Positions 23,897-32,639 of a stretch of 64,000 nucleotides of DNA are shown piece by piece. The notes under the pieces are model-generated. The model searched no databases and was not told the origin of the DNA. It saw only the letters and a program-made list of their open reading frames with translations. How positions within the stretch are numbered: position 1 is the first letter of the stretch; each line of letters opens with the position of its first letter. The stretch lies in IMG/VR virus record IMGVR_UViG_3300035145_003993, positions 124,001 through 188,000 of that record; one strand, given 5' to 3'. This DNA is from a virus. Made by a program: the position numbers and the translations under genes.

Positions 23897-25528
23897 TTAA
23901 TACATATCATCTGATAGTTGAACTAATTGAACTCCTCCATGACCGTCATTACTATTTAAAACAATACACCCTACTGATATTAGACTATTACATACACTAA
24001 CTGCGTTTGATATTGCAGTTGCAGTAACTTTTTGTGGATCAATAATTCCTTCATCAATCATATCAACATACGATTCAGTACGAACATCATATCCATAATT
24101 CCAATCTCTATTGTTTTTTATCATTTCAATAATATAATCAACTGGTTTATCTCCATTTTGCAAAATCTTTTTCAATGGAGACATACATGCGTCAGAAACA
24201 ATTTTTGAAACAGTGCTATCTAGCAAGGATTCTTCTTTGCTTTCTTCTAAAAGATTTATTCCTGCTCTTGCCAAAGCAATCCCACCACCTGGCAAGAATC
24301 CACTTTCAATAGCAGCTTTCGTTGCATGAAGAGCATCATCGATTCTATCTACTAATTCTAATAACTCAGATTCTGTATGAGCTCCAATTGAAAGAACAGC
24401 AACAATACCTTTATTAATAATAAGCCTTTGTTTATAAAAGACTTCATCTTCCTTTGAAAGAGTTTTATCTTCTAATTTTTTCTCAACAGCCTTCGAAATT
24501 TCATCAGAGTTTTCACAAGAAGCACATTCAACAAAAAGAGTTGAATTATGATTTGTTTCGATCTTTTTAGAATTCCCTAAGTCTGAAAGGAGAACATTAG
24601 ACATTTCTCTTTCATCTAAATCATAGAAAACTTTTGTTCCTAAAGCTTTAGCGAGATCATTTAAAATTTGATTTCTTTTTTCACCATAAAATGGAGATCT
24701 AACTGCACAAACTTGCAAAGTACCTTTTGAAACATTAGCTAACAAAGATTGAATTACTTCTTGTTCATAGTCATTTGCAATAATAAATAAAGATTTTCCA
24801 GTTTGATGTATTTTTTCTAAAATCGGAAGAATTTGTGAAAGACTATTTAATTTACAACTTAGGATTAAAATTAAAGGATCATCTAAAACTGTTTTTGATT
24901 TTTCATTGTCATTAATAAAATAAGGTGAAACATATCCACGATCAATTTTAACACCACGAACTAATTTAAGCTCTGTATTTGTAGTTTTAGATTTTTCGAC
25001 TGTAACTAGTCCAGAAGAACCTACTTCTGACATTGCGTTAGCAATCAAGTTACCAATATATTCGTCACCGTTAGCACTAATTGTTGCAACTTGCCTTATT
25101 TCTTCATTAGAAGAAACTTTCTTTGATTTTTTAGATAATATTTCAACAACATCAGAAACCTTTTTATTTAAGTAAGAAGTGATTTCTGATGGTGATCCTA
25201 TTCCTGTTTGCAAAGCTTGAGATGCTCTAAAATATAATTCTTTAGCTAAAACAGTTGAAGTTGTACTTCCATCACCCGCTACAGTTGCTGTATTTTCGCT
25301 AGCTTGTTTTAAAAGTTTTGCGCCAAGATCTTCAACTCTATTTTGTAGAACAATACTTTTAGCTACTGTTGCACCATCTTTAGTTAAATGAGGAGGTTCG
25401 TTATTTTTTTCTATTAATACTAATTTACCTCTTGGTCCCATTGTGATTGAAACAGCATCACAAAGTTTTTTTACTCCACTTTTTAGATGATTTTGTGCTT
25501 CTTCATCAAAGTATATTAAGTCTGACAT
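23897..25528 (-). CDS. groEL: GroEL-type chaperonin (60 kDa)
   Basis: Full-length group I chaperonin, 543 aa. Equatorial ATP site: ITMGPRGKLV near residue 30, DGATVAKSI, and GDGSTTSTVLAKEL (Asp of GDGTT) near residue 87. Apical residues RGYVSPYFIND and the lower equatorial LPGGGIALARAG follow. The C-terminus lacks the GGM tail. No groES gene is visible in the window; the 72-aa gene upstream is not GroES-like. It may fold phage capsid or other proteins and either uses host GroES or works without it, as reported for some phage chaperonins. RBS GAAAGGATAA. Confidence 0.95.
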   Translation of the reverse strand: MSDLIYFDEEAQNHLKSGVKKLCDAVSITMGPRGKLVLIEKNNEPPHLTKDGATVAKSIVLQNRVEDLGAKLLKQASENTATVAGDGSTTSTVLAKELYFRASQALQTGIGSPSEITSYLNKKVSDVVEILSKKSKKVSSNEEIRQVATISANGDEYIGNLIANAMSEVGSSGLVTVEKSKTTNTELKLVRGVKIDRGYVSPYFINDNEKSKTVLDDPLILILSCKLNSLSQILPILEKIHQTGKSLFIIANDYEQEVIQSLLANVSKGTLQVCAVRSPFYGEKRNQILNDLAKALGTKVFYDLDEREMSNVLLSDLGNSKKIETNHNSTLFVECASCENSDEISKAVEKKLEDKTLSKEDEVFYKQRLIINKGIVAVLSIGAHTESELLELVDRIDDALHATKAAIESGFLPGGGIALARAGINLLEESKEESLLDSTVSKIVSDACMSPLKKILQNGDKPVDYIIEMIKNNRDWNYGYDVRTESYVDMIDEGIIDPQKVTATAISNAVSVCNSLISVGCIVLNSNDGHGGVQLVQLSDDMY

Positions 25529-25537
25529 TATTGTTGT

Positions 25538-25756
25538 TTATCCTTTCAACAAAGTCTTTTGTGTGTTTTCTGACAAAGACTCGTTTTTTGTCATTGTTGC
25601 GATTGAAGATGCACTAAGCATCCTTTTTTCATTAGTCAATACATCCTTGGCAAAATATAAATCACCTGATTGGATTGCAACCTCATTTTCACTAATGATA
25701 TTTTTATTTCTTAATTCTAACAAAATACTATTTGATAATACACTTTCAGTCGTCAT
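25538..25756 (-). CDS. Hypothetical protein upstream of groEL, 72 aa
   Basis: MTTESVLSNSILLELRNKNI, then SENEVAIQSGDLYFAKDVLT and a Ser/Thr-rich end. It is too short and lacks the mobile-loop and barrel pattern of GroES. RBS AGAAAGGAATATAA; it overlaps the exonuclease gene by 11 bases and ends 9 bases before groEL, so the three are co-transcribed. Unknown; might be a GroEL substrate or helper by position only. Confidence 0.5.
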   Translation of the reverse strand: MTTESVLSNSILLELRNKNIISENEVAIQSGDLYFAKDVLTNEKRMLSASSIATMTKNESLSENTQKTLLKG

Positions 25757-26567
25757 TATTTATATTCCTTTCTAAAGATTTAAAAGTTTGTATATACTTT
25801 TCCCATGACTTATCTTTTCCTATTATAGAATTAAATTTAAAATTTATAAATTCTTTTTTTAATAAGTCCCAATTAAAAATTTTATTTTCACTTAATACGA
25901 AGTTTTTTTCTTCATCAACTAAATCATGAAATTTTATCATAAATTTGTTTTTATTAAATTTTTCTCTATTATTTTCTTCTGTTAAAAAATTCTCTAATAA
26001 TTCTTTATTAGAAAGAAGCTTTTGAGCTTTTTTATTACCGATCCCGTTAAATCCTATAATATTATCTGATTTGTCTCCTACAAGAGATTTCCAATCAACA
26101 TAGTTGTATTCTGTTTTTTCTAGAAAACACTTTCTTACTGGATTATATAGTTTTATATTACTTGAAATTATTTGTATAAAGTCAGTATCTGATGAAACGA
26201 TTGTGACATTTTCGTTATGATGTTTTTGTGTTGCAATATGTGCTATGACATCATCACATTCATAGTCATCATGTTTAATAATTTTAAAAGGAAAATATTC
26301 TTTTAAAAGTCTTATAATTTCTTTTTTTTGTGACTGAAAATTGTCTTTATCGTGATAAACTCTTTGTCCTTTATAATCAGGAGAAATTTCTAATCTTTTT
26401 TTAGGAATACCTTCCAAAACAAAATAACAAACATCAGGATCGAATTTTTCTACTAAAGGTCTTAAACTTCTAAAAAAATTAAATATAGTTGAATAATCTC
26501 CTTTATTCATTCTAGAATAACGCGATCTATAAATTAAATTATATCCATCAAGAAGTAGTACTTTCAT
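25746..26567 (-). CDS. 5'-3' exonuclease / flap nuclease (PIN-fold)
   Basis: T4 RNase H / Pol I N-domain family: removes RNA primers and 5' flaps. Metal-site motifs: LLLDGYNLIYRS (first Asp), DDYECDDVIAHIA (acidic cluster), VSSDTDFIQI (Asp pair), VGDKSDNIIGFNGIGNKKAQKLL (final Asp plus helix-hairpin-helix). Start chosen at ATG 26567 (MKVLLLDGY); the longer frame from 26594 adds a Lys run without a better RBS. About 273 aa, near the T4 RNase H length. It fits the ligase as an Okazaki fragment processing partner. Confidence 0.88.
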   Translation of the reverse strand: MKVLLLDGYNLIYRSRYSRMNKGDYSTIFNFFRSLRPLVEKFDPDVCYFVLEGIPKKRLEISPDYKGQRVYHDKDNFQSQKKEIIRLLKEYFPFKIIKHDDYECDDVIAHIATQKHHNENVTIVSSDTDFIQIISSNIKLYNPVRKCFLEKTEYNYVDWKSLVGDKSDNIIGFNGIGNKKAQKLLSNKELLENFLTEENNREKFNKNKFMIKFHDLVDEEKNFVLSENKIFNWDLLKKEFINFKFNSIIGKDKSWEKYIQTFKSLERNINNDD

Positions 26568-27033
26568 TATTGATTTCTTCTTTTTCTTTACCATTAATAA
26601 TACTAGTATTTAAAATATTTGTATTGTCAATAATATTTGCTGTTTGACCATTATCTAAATTAATCTTTATTTGATTATTTTTTATAATACTATTATTTGT
26701 CTCATTTTTACACTTTAAAGAATCTCTATTTAATTTTTCTTCCACTATATTAAAGAATTCTTCTTCGAGATTAATTGCACTTTCAATCATTTTACTAATA
26801 GAAGATTTTGCTCTTTCTAAAATAAATTCATTAACTTCATCTAAATCTTCAAAAGTATTATCTAACTTATCTATACTAATTTTTTTACCTTTTTTATTAG
26901 GTAATAAAACTTTATAATTAGTTACTTCACCTTCTAGATCTTTTATGACAATTTGCTCTACTATCTTTACAGGTATAATAGCTTGCTTGTCTTTTAAAAT
27001 AGTATATAAAATTTGCCCTACTTCATATGACAT
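26548..27033 (-). CDS. SH3-like phage protein with disordered tail, 161 aa
   Basis: The N-terminus EVGQILYTILKDKQAIIPVKIVEQIV...EVTNYKVLLP is a strand-rich barrel. A helix (LDEVNEFILERAKSSISKMIESA) follows, as in a recognised but uncharacterised family of T4-like phages. The last 60 residues are Asn-rich and low complexity. It overlaps the exonuclease by 20 bases and sits 2 bases after the 108-aa gene. Function unknown. Confidence 0.6.
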   Translation of the reverse strand: MSYEVGQILYTILKDKQAIIPVKIVEQIVIKDLEGEVTNYKVLLPNKKGKKISIDKLDNTFEDLDEVNEFILERAKSSISKMIESAINLEEEFFNIVEEKLNRDSLKCKNETNNSIIKNNQIKINLDNGQTANIIDNTNILNTSIINGKEKEEINNESTTS

Positions 27034-27035
27034 TT

Positions 27036-27362
27036 TTATTTCTCTTTTATGTTTTTATTTATTTTATCATTTATTTTATTTCCAAGTTTTGATGCTTTAT
27101 TTAAAGGCATTAATCCTAATGCCTCCCTAACTTGGTCGTATAATTCTTCGCTTAATTTGCTTTTTAATTGCATCATATTTGCGTATGAATGTAAAACTAT
27201 TTCTCTTTCAACATCATCTTCTTCAATTTTTCTAGATTCATACATAAACAAAACAGAAGGCATGTTTTCTTCATTATTTAAATTAACAAAAGGAAGTCCT
27301 CCAGTTATTGTTTCCTCACCTTTACTAAAATCTTCATAACATATTTCTGGCTGTCTTTTCAT
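27036..27362 (-). CDS. Hypothetical protein, 108 aa
   Basis: Mixed N-terminal half (MKRQPEICYEDFSKGEETIT, NMPSVLFMYES) and a helical second half (LHSYANMMQLKSKLSEELYDQVREALGL). It ends in a basic, coiled-coil-like tail. First gene of the unit leading through the exonuclease to groEL. RBS AAAAGGATATT. No family assigned. Confidence 0.55.
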   Translation of the reverse strand: MKRQPEICYEDFSKGEETITGGLPFVNLNNEENMPSVLFMYESRKIEEDDVEREIVLHSYANMMQLKSKLSEELYDQVREALGLMPLNKASKLGNKINDKINKNIKEK

Positions 27363-27411
27363 ACAATATCCTTTTTTTGTCTATTATATGAAATATAATG
27401 TCTTATTAAAA

Positions 27412-29817
27412 TTATAATTTCATTTTTTTAATTTTATCATCTATTGTATTTTTGACCTGGACTCTTTTGATACTGTCTTTTAAATAATTATCTTTTATAA
27501 CACTGTTATTTTTAAAAACATATTCATTAAAATCTTGAAGCATTTTTTTCGTTTCAGAAAATGACGAATTATTAATTTCTTTTAATTTTTTCCCGTATTC
27601 TGATTTTTGAAAATCTTTTGGATCATAATCTATATCAAATAAATTTGTGTCTGATAGATATTTTAATCCGTCGATTTTTTCTAAATCTTCATATCTTTTA
27701 TCAAGTTCGTCATTTAAATTATTATATTTTTGTTCTGTCATTTTTTTATTATCATCATATAATTTAAGAACATTTTGATATTCTTTTGAAAATAAAGACT
27801 GAAAGTATTCAATCACTTTAATATACGTTTCAGCAATTTCTTTTTGAATAAAACCTTCAATATTAGATATTTCATCGTCGTCAGTACTTAAAATTTCGTT
27901 AATAAAGTCTTCGTTATTTTCTAATTCATTTATTTTCATAAAATTTGTATTTAACCAATTAAATATAGCAATATATTTTTCTTGATAACTCATTTCAAAA
28001 AATTTAAGACTAAAAATAATTCTATCAGTAATTATCTTCTCTAATTCTTGAAGATAATTGCTATTCTCTATTGAGTCTTTAAAAGTTTTATATGAACTTT
28101 CATTTTTAAAGTCTTCAAAATTGTGATCAATATTTTTTTTAAATAAATTTTTATCTTTACTCTTAATTTTAATATCATCTAATAATAAATTATAATATTG
28201 TTTTATATACGAATCAGAATCTTCTTGTATACTTTTTTTAATATTACTAATTTCTTCTTGTTTTAATTTATCGTCAGAATTTTTTAAATCGTCTATTTTT
28301 TCTTCGAAATTTTTTAATTCTTTTTTATATATATCTTTTTCGTCAATAAATATTTGATCAGTTAGATAGTCATTTATGTAACCTTTGAGATCATTATCTT
28401 TGATGTAATTTAAAAAACCTCCAATGTTATCTTGAATTTTATTTTGAATTAGTTCATTAAAAGTTTTATCTTGAATTTTATTTACTTTTTTAAAATCTGT
28501 ATTAGAAACAAGGCTTTTGTCTACACCATAATCAAGATTATATTCATTAACAGCTTTTACTAAAAGTAAGTCAATTATAATGCAAGAAGCAAGTCTATAT
28601 TGATCTTTATAATATTTATTTATTTTATCTAAATCTTCATCAGATTTTTCTATTTCAAAAGTTTTATTATTTAAATCTTTTTTTTCTGATTCAGAACTGT
28701 TTTCAATCTTATCTCCTAGATCATTAAATTTTTTATTAGTTTTTTCGTTTTTATTAACTTGTTTTAAAGATTCTGTTTTAAAGTCAAATTTCCCATCATT
28801 GATAATCTTTTGAATTTCTTCATTTTCTAAAAGAACTGCTACAGCTATAGAATTGGATAATTCTAGAATTAAAGAAGCAAATTTATCAATTTCAAAATCA
28901 TTACCAATATTTTCTTTTAATATAATATTTTTATTATTAATTTGCAAAACTTTTTTTAATCTATATGAAGACTCGTTCTTTTTTGTGTCAACTAAAGAAG
29001 TTTTTTTTATCGATTTTAAATAACTTTTAAGTTTCTCTAAGAATTTTTTTGATGTTTTGTTTTTTATAATGTTATAAGAAGTATAAGTTCGATTTTCTAA
29101 TACTTTTTTTATTAAATTGAAAGTTTCTTTGTCTTTTTTCTTAAGAACCTCGTTGTTCATAATATCAAAAAATTCTGGGTGAGCTTTTTTACTTAAAAAT
29201 AAATTTAATTTAGGTTTAAGTTTATTAACTTTTTGTATGTTTTTTCTTAAAAGTTGATCAATAATAGTTTTTGTAGGTGATTCTATTTTATTATCTTCAT
29301 TAGATATAAGTTCAATTTCATAAATCATCCAAAAGATTATAAGTTGATACATATCATGGTCAATATTATTGTATTTTGCATATAAATTTTTATTATACAA
29401 TTTCCCAGTTAAAAGATCAGATAAATTAATTTTGTCAAATATTGTTACACCTGGAACACTTAAAGCAAAAGTAGATAATTCTGAATTTGATATTCCTGCT
29501 TTGTTTAACATAGACTTTGTTGTATTGTCTATATTAGATATTGTTCTATCACTTGAATCAACAAAACTTACTCTTGCGTCTTTTAATGCTCTTTTAAAAT
29601 CTTCATCTGACATGTTTTTTAATATTTTTGCTCTAAAGGTAAGCCATCCAGATTTTATTGTGAATTTTGCTAATTGTGATAAAAACTTAGAACTATCACC
29701 CATAAATGAACTAACATCTCCAACAACGTCGGTTGTTATACCTTTTAATAATTCCTTATCAGAGCTGTCTTCTAAAATAATTTTTTTATTAAAAATCTTT
29801 AATACTTTATTTTTCAT
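27412..29817 (-). CDS. Large leader-bearing virion-internal protein, about 801 aa
   Basis: Start taken at ATG 29817 (GAAGAAG upstream) so that the leader MKNKVLKIFNKKIILE begins the protein and ends I-L-E; an in-frame ATG 18 bases earlier is possible. Residues about 20-130 hold a conserved-looking phage domain (FTIKSGWLTFRAKIL, LSVPGVTIFDKI). Near residue 285-300 a second leader-like word (KKVLQINNKNIILKE) occurs, after which a long acidic, coiled-coil-rich region runs to the end. It may be two fused cargo proteins. Function unknown; a scaffold or ejected core protein is plausible. Confidence 0.6.
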   Translation of the reverse strand: MKNKVLKIFNKKIILEDSSDKELLKGITTDVVGDVSSFMGDSSKFLSQLAKFTIKSGWLTFRAKILKNMSDEDFKRALKDARVSFVDSSDRTISNIDNTTKSMLNKAGISNSELSTFALSVPGVTIFDKINLSDLLTGKLYNKNLYAKYNNIDHDMYQLIIFWMIYEIELISNEDNKIESPTKTIIDQLLRKNIQKVNKLKPKLNLFLSKKAHPEFFDIMNNEVLKKKDKETFNLIKKVLENRTYTSYNIIKNKTSKKFLEKLKSYLKSIKKTSLVDTKKNESSYRLKKVLQINNKNIILKENIGNDFEIDKFASLILELSNSIAVAVLLENEEIQKIINDGKFDFKTESLKQVNKNEKTNKKFNDLGDKIENSSESEKKDLNNKTFEIEKSDEDLDKINKYYKDQYRLASCIIIDLLLVKAVNEYNLDYGVDKSLVSNTDFKKVNKIQDKTFNELIQNKIQDNIGGFLNYIKDNDLKGYINDYLTDQIFIDEKDIYKKELKNFEEKIDDLKNSDDKLKQEEISNIKKSIQEDSDSYIKQYYNLLLDDIKIKSKDKNLFKKNIDHNFEDFKNESSYKTFKDSIENSNYLQELEKIITDRIIFSLKFFEMSYQEKYIAIFNWLNTNFMKINELENNEDFINEILSTDDDEISNIEGFIQKEIAETYIKVIEYFQSLFSKEYQNVLKLYDDNKKMTEQKYNNLNDELDKRYEDLEKIDGLKYLSDTNLFDIDYDPKDFQKSEYGKKLKEINNSSFSETKKMLQDFNEYVFKNNSVIKDNYLKDSIKRVQVKNTIDDKIKKMKL

Positions 29818-30079
29818 AGTGTTTATCTTCTTCATATAATTTTAAACTAATACCATAATTATCAGAACAGTAATTAATTAAGCTTATTTCGAAGTCATTT
29901 AATGTATGTTTATACGATTGACTATTCCTAGTAGAAAAATATTTTCTAATTTTAGGTTGCGAATATCTCATAATATATTTTTTAACAATTAACCAATTGT
30001 CTTCTTTATATATATCTAATAACTCTTCAAGAAGTTCTATAATTGTTTCCTTATGGTTTTGATCTATAGTGTTAAACAT
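29807..30079 (-). CDS. Hypothetical protein, 90 aa
   Basis: Helical protein MFNTIDQNHKETIIELLEEL, then LIVKKYIMRYSQPKIRKYF and a C-terminal helix. It overlaps the 5' end of the 801-aa gene by 11 bases and the gene upstream by 1 base (TAATG). Probably co-translated with the virion-internal block. Family unknown. Confidence 0.55.
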   Translation of the reverse strand: MFNTIDQNHKETIIELLEELLDIYKEDNWLIVKKYIMRYSQPKIRKYFSTRNSQSYKHTLNDFEISLINYCSDNYGISLKLYEEDKHYEK

Positions 30080-31038
30080 TAAAATACTCCAAAATAATTT
30101 AGTTCAATACAATTATTATTTGATAAATCATCTATTTGTTTATTACTTTGAGTTATTTTAAAGTCTTGTAATAAAATATTTTTTTCTAAACCAGGTTCAT
30201 AAATTAAAATCGACTCTAGATTAGTAAGACTTTTTAAATAAGAAACGAACTCTTTATATAGTAGATATTGTATTAAACTTTTACAATCATTTTTTTTATT
30301 TAAATGACTTTGATTAAGAATAATATCTTTGCAGTAATTTGAAGAAATTTTATATTCATATTTAACGTTTAAATAATCATACAATTTAAAATCAAACTTT
30401 TCTTCATTAGTATTAAAACTATATGATTTATTCATAATGATTGATTTAAAATCATTAAAACAACTTAAATAAGATTTTAATTGATAACTTTCTGGGATTT
30501 TTATAAAAGAATTATTTAAACAATCATAAATATTAGATTTTGTTTCGTAAGAATTGTCAATTAAAATAGACCTATTATTTTTATTTGTAAAAGTTCCTTC
30601 TCTATTTTTATAATGACAAAAATTATAAATTCCTTCTAAATAAATTATATCTAAGTTAGAATCCCATAATATCGGAATAAATTTGGTTTCATTTTTTTTT
30701 ATATTGATTTGTTGCCAATAATTTTTATTTTTTGATTTATTAAACAATTCTAATATTATAGAAATAATTCTGTAGATGTTCGAATTAGTTTTGTAAAAGT
30801 TATTGATATTTTCGAGACTAATTCCTTTTATATCTCTTAGTTTTTGTGTTCTAAAGTCTATAACAAATTCAGATCTTTCTTTAGACCATCTTACTGGAAA
30901 TAACATGTTTGATGTAAATTCATAGCACTTCTTTTTTGAAATGATTCTTAATAAGTTTTTGTAAAAAACTAAACTTTTATTAATTGTATTAATTTGATTT
31001 AAATGATATGGTTTTGTAACATTAATAATTTCAAACAT
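30079..31038 (-). CDS. Hypothetical protein, 319 aa
   Basis: Rich in Asn, Lys, Tyr and Ile, with no clear motif. It begins MFEIINVTKPYHLNQINTIN and includes a WSKERSEFVIDFRTQKLRDI segment and several Cys. It has neither the shared leader nor a signal peptide. It lies between leader-bearing genes at 31045 and 29817 with short spacing. I do not recognise it; a structural or assembly role is only inferred from position. Confidence 0.55.
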   Translation of the reverse strand: MFEIINVTKPYHLNQINTINKSLVFYKNLLRIISKKKCYEFTSNMLFPVRWSKERSEFVIDFRTQKLRDIKGISLENINNFYKTNSNIYRIISIILELFNKSKNKNYWQQINIKKNETKFIPILWDSNLDIIYLEGIYNFCHYKNREGTFTNKNNRSILIDNSYETKSNIYDCLNNSFIKIPESYQLKSYLSCFNDFKSIIMNKSYSFNTNEEKFDFKLYDYLNVKYEYKISSNYCKDIILNQSHLNKKNDCKSLIQYLLYKEFVSYLKSLTNLESILIYEPGLEKNILLQDFKITQSNKQIDDLSNNNCIELNYFGVF

Positions 31039-31044
31039 CTACAA

Positions 31045-31752
31045 TTAAGAATTAATTTTTTTTAAAAATTCAATTATTTCTTTTTTCTCTTGGATAGACT
31101 CTTCGACTTCTGTATCGACATTACCTACCTTTATTACTGAAATTGGTGATGCCAATTTTTCTTCTGCTTTCTCTTTTGGCATATCTTGTAAATCTTCTAA
31201 TTGATCTTTTCTACTTTGTGATCTTTTTAATTCACTTTTTGTTGCTTCTGATTTTCCAATAATAATTTTTAAATCTTTAGGGCTATAAGCTGCTTTTCCG
31301 TTTACGTCAAGTAAAGTTATTTGTACGAGACCTTTTAAGAATACGTGTAAAGCCTTTTTTTCGTCACCTGTAAGCTTGTTAAAATATTTTTCTAAATCTT
31401 CATGAACACTTTTCTTAGAAAGAGAATGCGACGCTCTAAACTGATTTAGAATACTTTTAAGTTTATCAAAATTATCAGCATCTGCTAAGTTAATAGTAGA
31501 AGGAGATTCATCTGGAGTATCATCAATCATTTCTTCTTTATCGTCAACTCTTTCTTCTTTATTATCATCTCCTATTTCAGATGAGTCATTAGATTCTTCT
31601 TCATCTTCTTTGAGATTTTTTTCTAAATCTTGATGATAAGTTCCTCTACTTCTAGAGTCAGCAATAAATTCATTTTGATTTTCTTTAACTTTTTCCCAAG
31701 AGTTTTCTTCTTTTAATATTTCTTCAAGTTTGTTTAAAATATCAAAATTCAT
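31045..31752 (-). CDS. Acidic leader-bearing protein, 235 aa
   Basis: The leader MNFDILNKLEEILKE (residues 1-15) ends L-K-E. Residues about 40-85 are strongly acidic (DEEESNDSSEIGDD and similar). A helical domain FDKLKSILNQFRASHSLSKK, then DEKKALHVFLKGLVQITLLD follows, and the charged C-terminus ends EIIEFLKKINS. It looks like a scaffold-type or internal head protein. It overlaps the 56-aa gene by 1 base. Function unknown. Confidence 0.6.
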   Translation of the reverse strand: MNFDILNKLEEILKEENSWEKVKENQNEFIADSRSRGTYHQDLEKNLKEDEEESNDSSEIGDDNKEERVDDKEEMIDDTPDESPSTINLADADNFDKLKSILNQFRASHSLSKKSVHEDLEKYFNKLTGDEKKALHVFLKGLVQITLLDVNGKAAYSPKDLKIIIGKSEATKSELKRSQSRKDQLEDLQDMPKEKAEEKLASPISVIKVGNVDTEVEESIQEKKEIIEFLKKINS

Positions 31753-31922
31753 TATTTATCCTCCCAGACAATTCTGTTTTGCCATCTTTCATTATACTGA
31801 GCATTTCGAAGTCTTCTTCTTTCGTCTTCTTCTCTAATATGATTTTCAATTTGACGTCTTTGTTGATTATCAATTTGTCTTTTATCTAGATCTTTTATAA
31901 ACTTATCAAATTCAAATTCCAT
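31752..31922 (-). CDS. Small conserved-looking charged protein, 56 aa
   Basis: Intact frame ATG (31922) to TAA (31752), whose TAATG overlaps the next start. The product is one long charged helix: MEFEFDKFIKDLDKRQIDNQ, then REEDERRRLRNAQYNERWQN and RIVWEDK. The pattern RRRLR...YxERWxNRI recalls short proteins beside structural genes of marine T4-like phages. RBS AAGGAAATAACA upstream. Function unknown. Confidence 0.65.
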   Translation of the reverse strand: MEFEFDKFIKDLDKRQIDNQQRRQIENHIREEDERRRLRNAQYNERWQNRIVWEDK

Positions 31923-31936
31923 TGTTATTTCCTTAT

Positions 31937-32287
31937 CTATTTGTATATAATTATTTTAATTTTATAATTATTTTCAAAAACGTTATATAATTTATATTTT
32001 AATAATGATTTTTTACCATTAAATATAGATTCTTCAAAGTCTTCTAACCCAATTGAAATGTTAATTTCTTTATTTATAAATAACTTCTGTAAAGACTTTT
32101 TATTAATTTTGAATGTAACCTTATATTTACTTTTTGAATTAACGTATGATAAAATAGAAAACTTTTCATTAAATAACTTAATCCATAGATTATTGTTATT
32201 AATATTAGAAGAAGAAAGATTATCTAAATCAATTATATCTTCTAGATCCTTAGACAAAAATAATCTTTCTTCTTCACTATTCTGCAT
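31937..32287 (-). CDS. Hypothetical protein, 116 aa
   Basis: An acidic start (MQNSEEERLFLSKDLEDIID) is followed by a strand-rich part (SKYKVTFKINKKSLQKLFI, LLKYKLYNVF, YKIKIIIYK). Possibly a small beta-sandwich. It overlaps the pterin-dehydratase-like gene by 11 bases. No family recognised. Confidence 0.5.
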   Translation of the reverse strand: MQNSEEERLFLSKDLEDIIDLDNLSSSNINNNNLWIKLFNEKFSILSYVNSKSKYKVTFKINKKSLQKLFINKEINISIGLEDFEESIFNGKKSLLKYKLYNVFENNYKIKIIIYK

Positions 32288-32624
32288 AATAATACATTAC
32301 ATCTTTTTTGATTTTGTCTATATCTTTTGAAGCTTCTAATTCTAGTTCTGAAACTCTTCCTGAATAAGAATGGATAATAATTCCTACAGATAATTTTCTA
32401 AATCTCAATTCAATATCAGCATCACATTCATTAGTATATTTTAGTATTTCTACAATAAATGACTCAAAAAACTTTACACTTTCAAACAAATATACTTTTT
32501 TTAATTTCTTCTCTTCGACATTTATCCATTTAGACTTTTTTACTTTTAAAGGTTTAAAACTGTCTTGAACCTTTAAATTAGAATTTTCATTTAAATAGTT
32601 TTGCATCAGGTTTTTTAAATACAT
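32277..32624 (-). CDS. Pterin-4a-carbinolamine dehydratase-fold protein with leader
   Basis: The leader MYLKNLMQNYLNE (residues 1-13) ends L-N-E. The rest has the PCD layout: a W (residue about 33), KKVYLFESVKFFESFIVEIL (strand then helix 1), ADIELRF (edge strand), SVGIIIHSYSGRVSELELEAS (strand, turn, helix 2) and a final helix. The catalytic His pair of PCD (usually HHP) is replaced by NECDAD, so dehydratase activity is doubtful. PCD-like genes are known in phages without clear role. The leader suggests packaging. Confidence 0.5.
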   Translation of the reverse strand: MYLKNLMQNYLNENSNLKVQDSFKPLKVKKSKWINVEEKKLKKVYLFESVKFFESFIVEILKYTNECDADIELRFRKLSVGIIIHSYSGRVSELELEASKDIDKIKKDVMYYYAE

Positions 32625-32639
32625 TATTATTCCTTGAAT

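Noticed and set aside
25538-25756. GroES for the phage GroEL
   Set aside because: Only 72 aa, helical start, no barrel or mobile-loop pattern.
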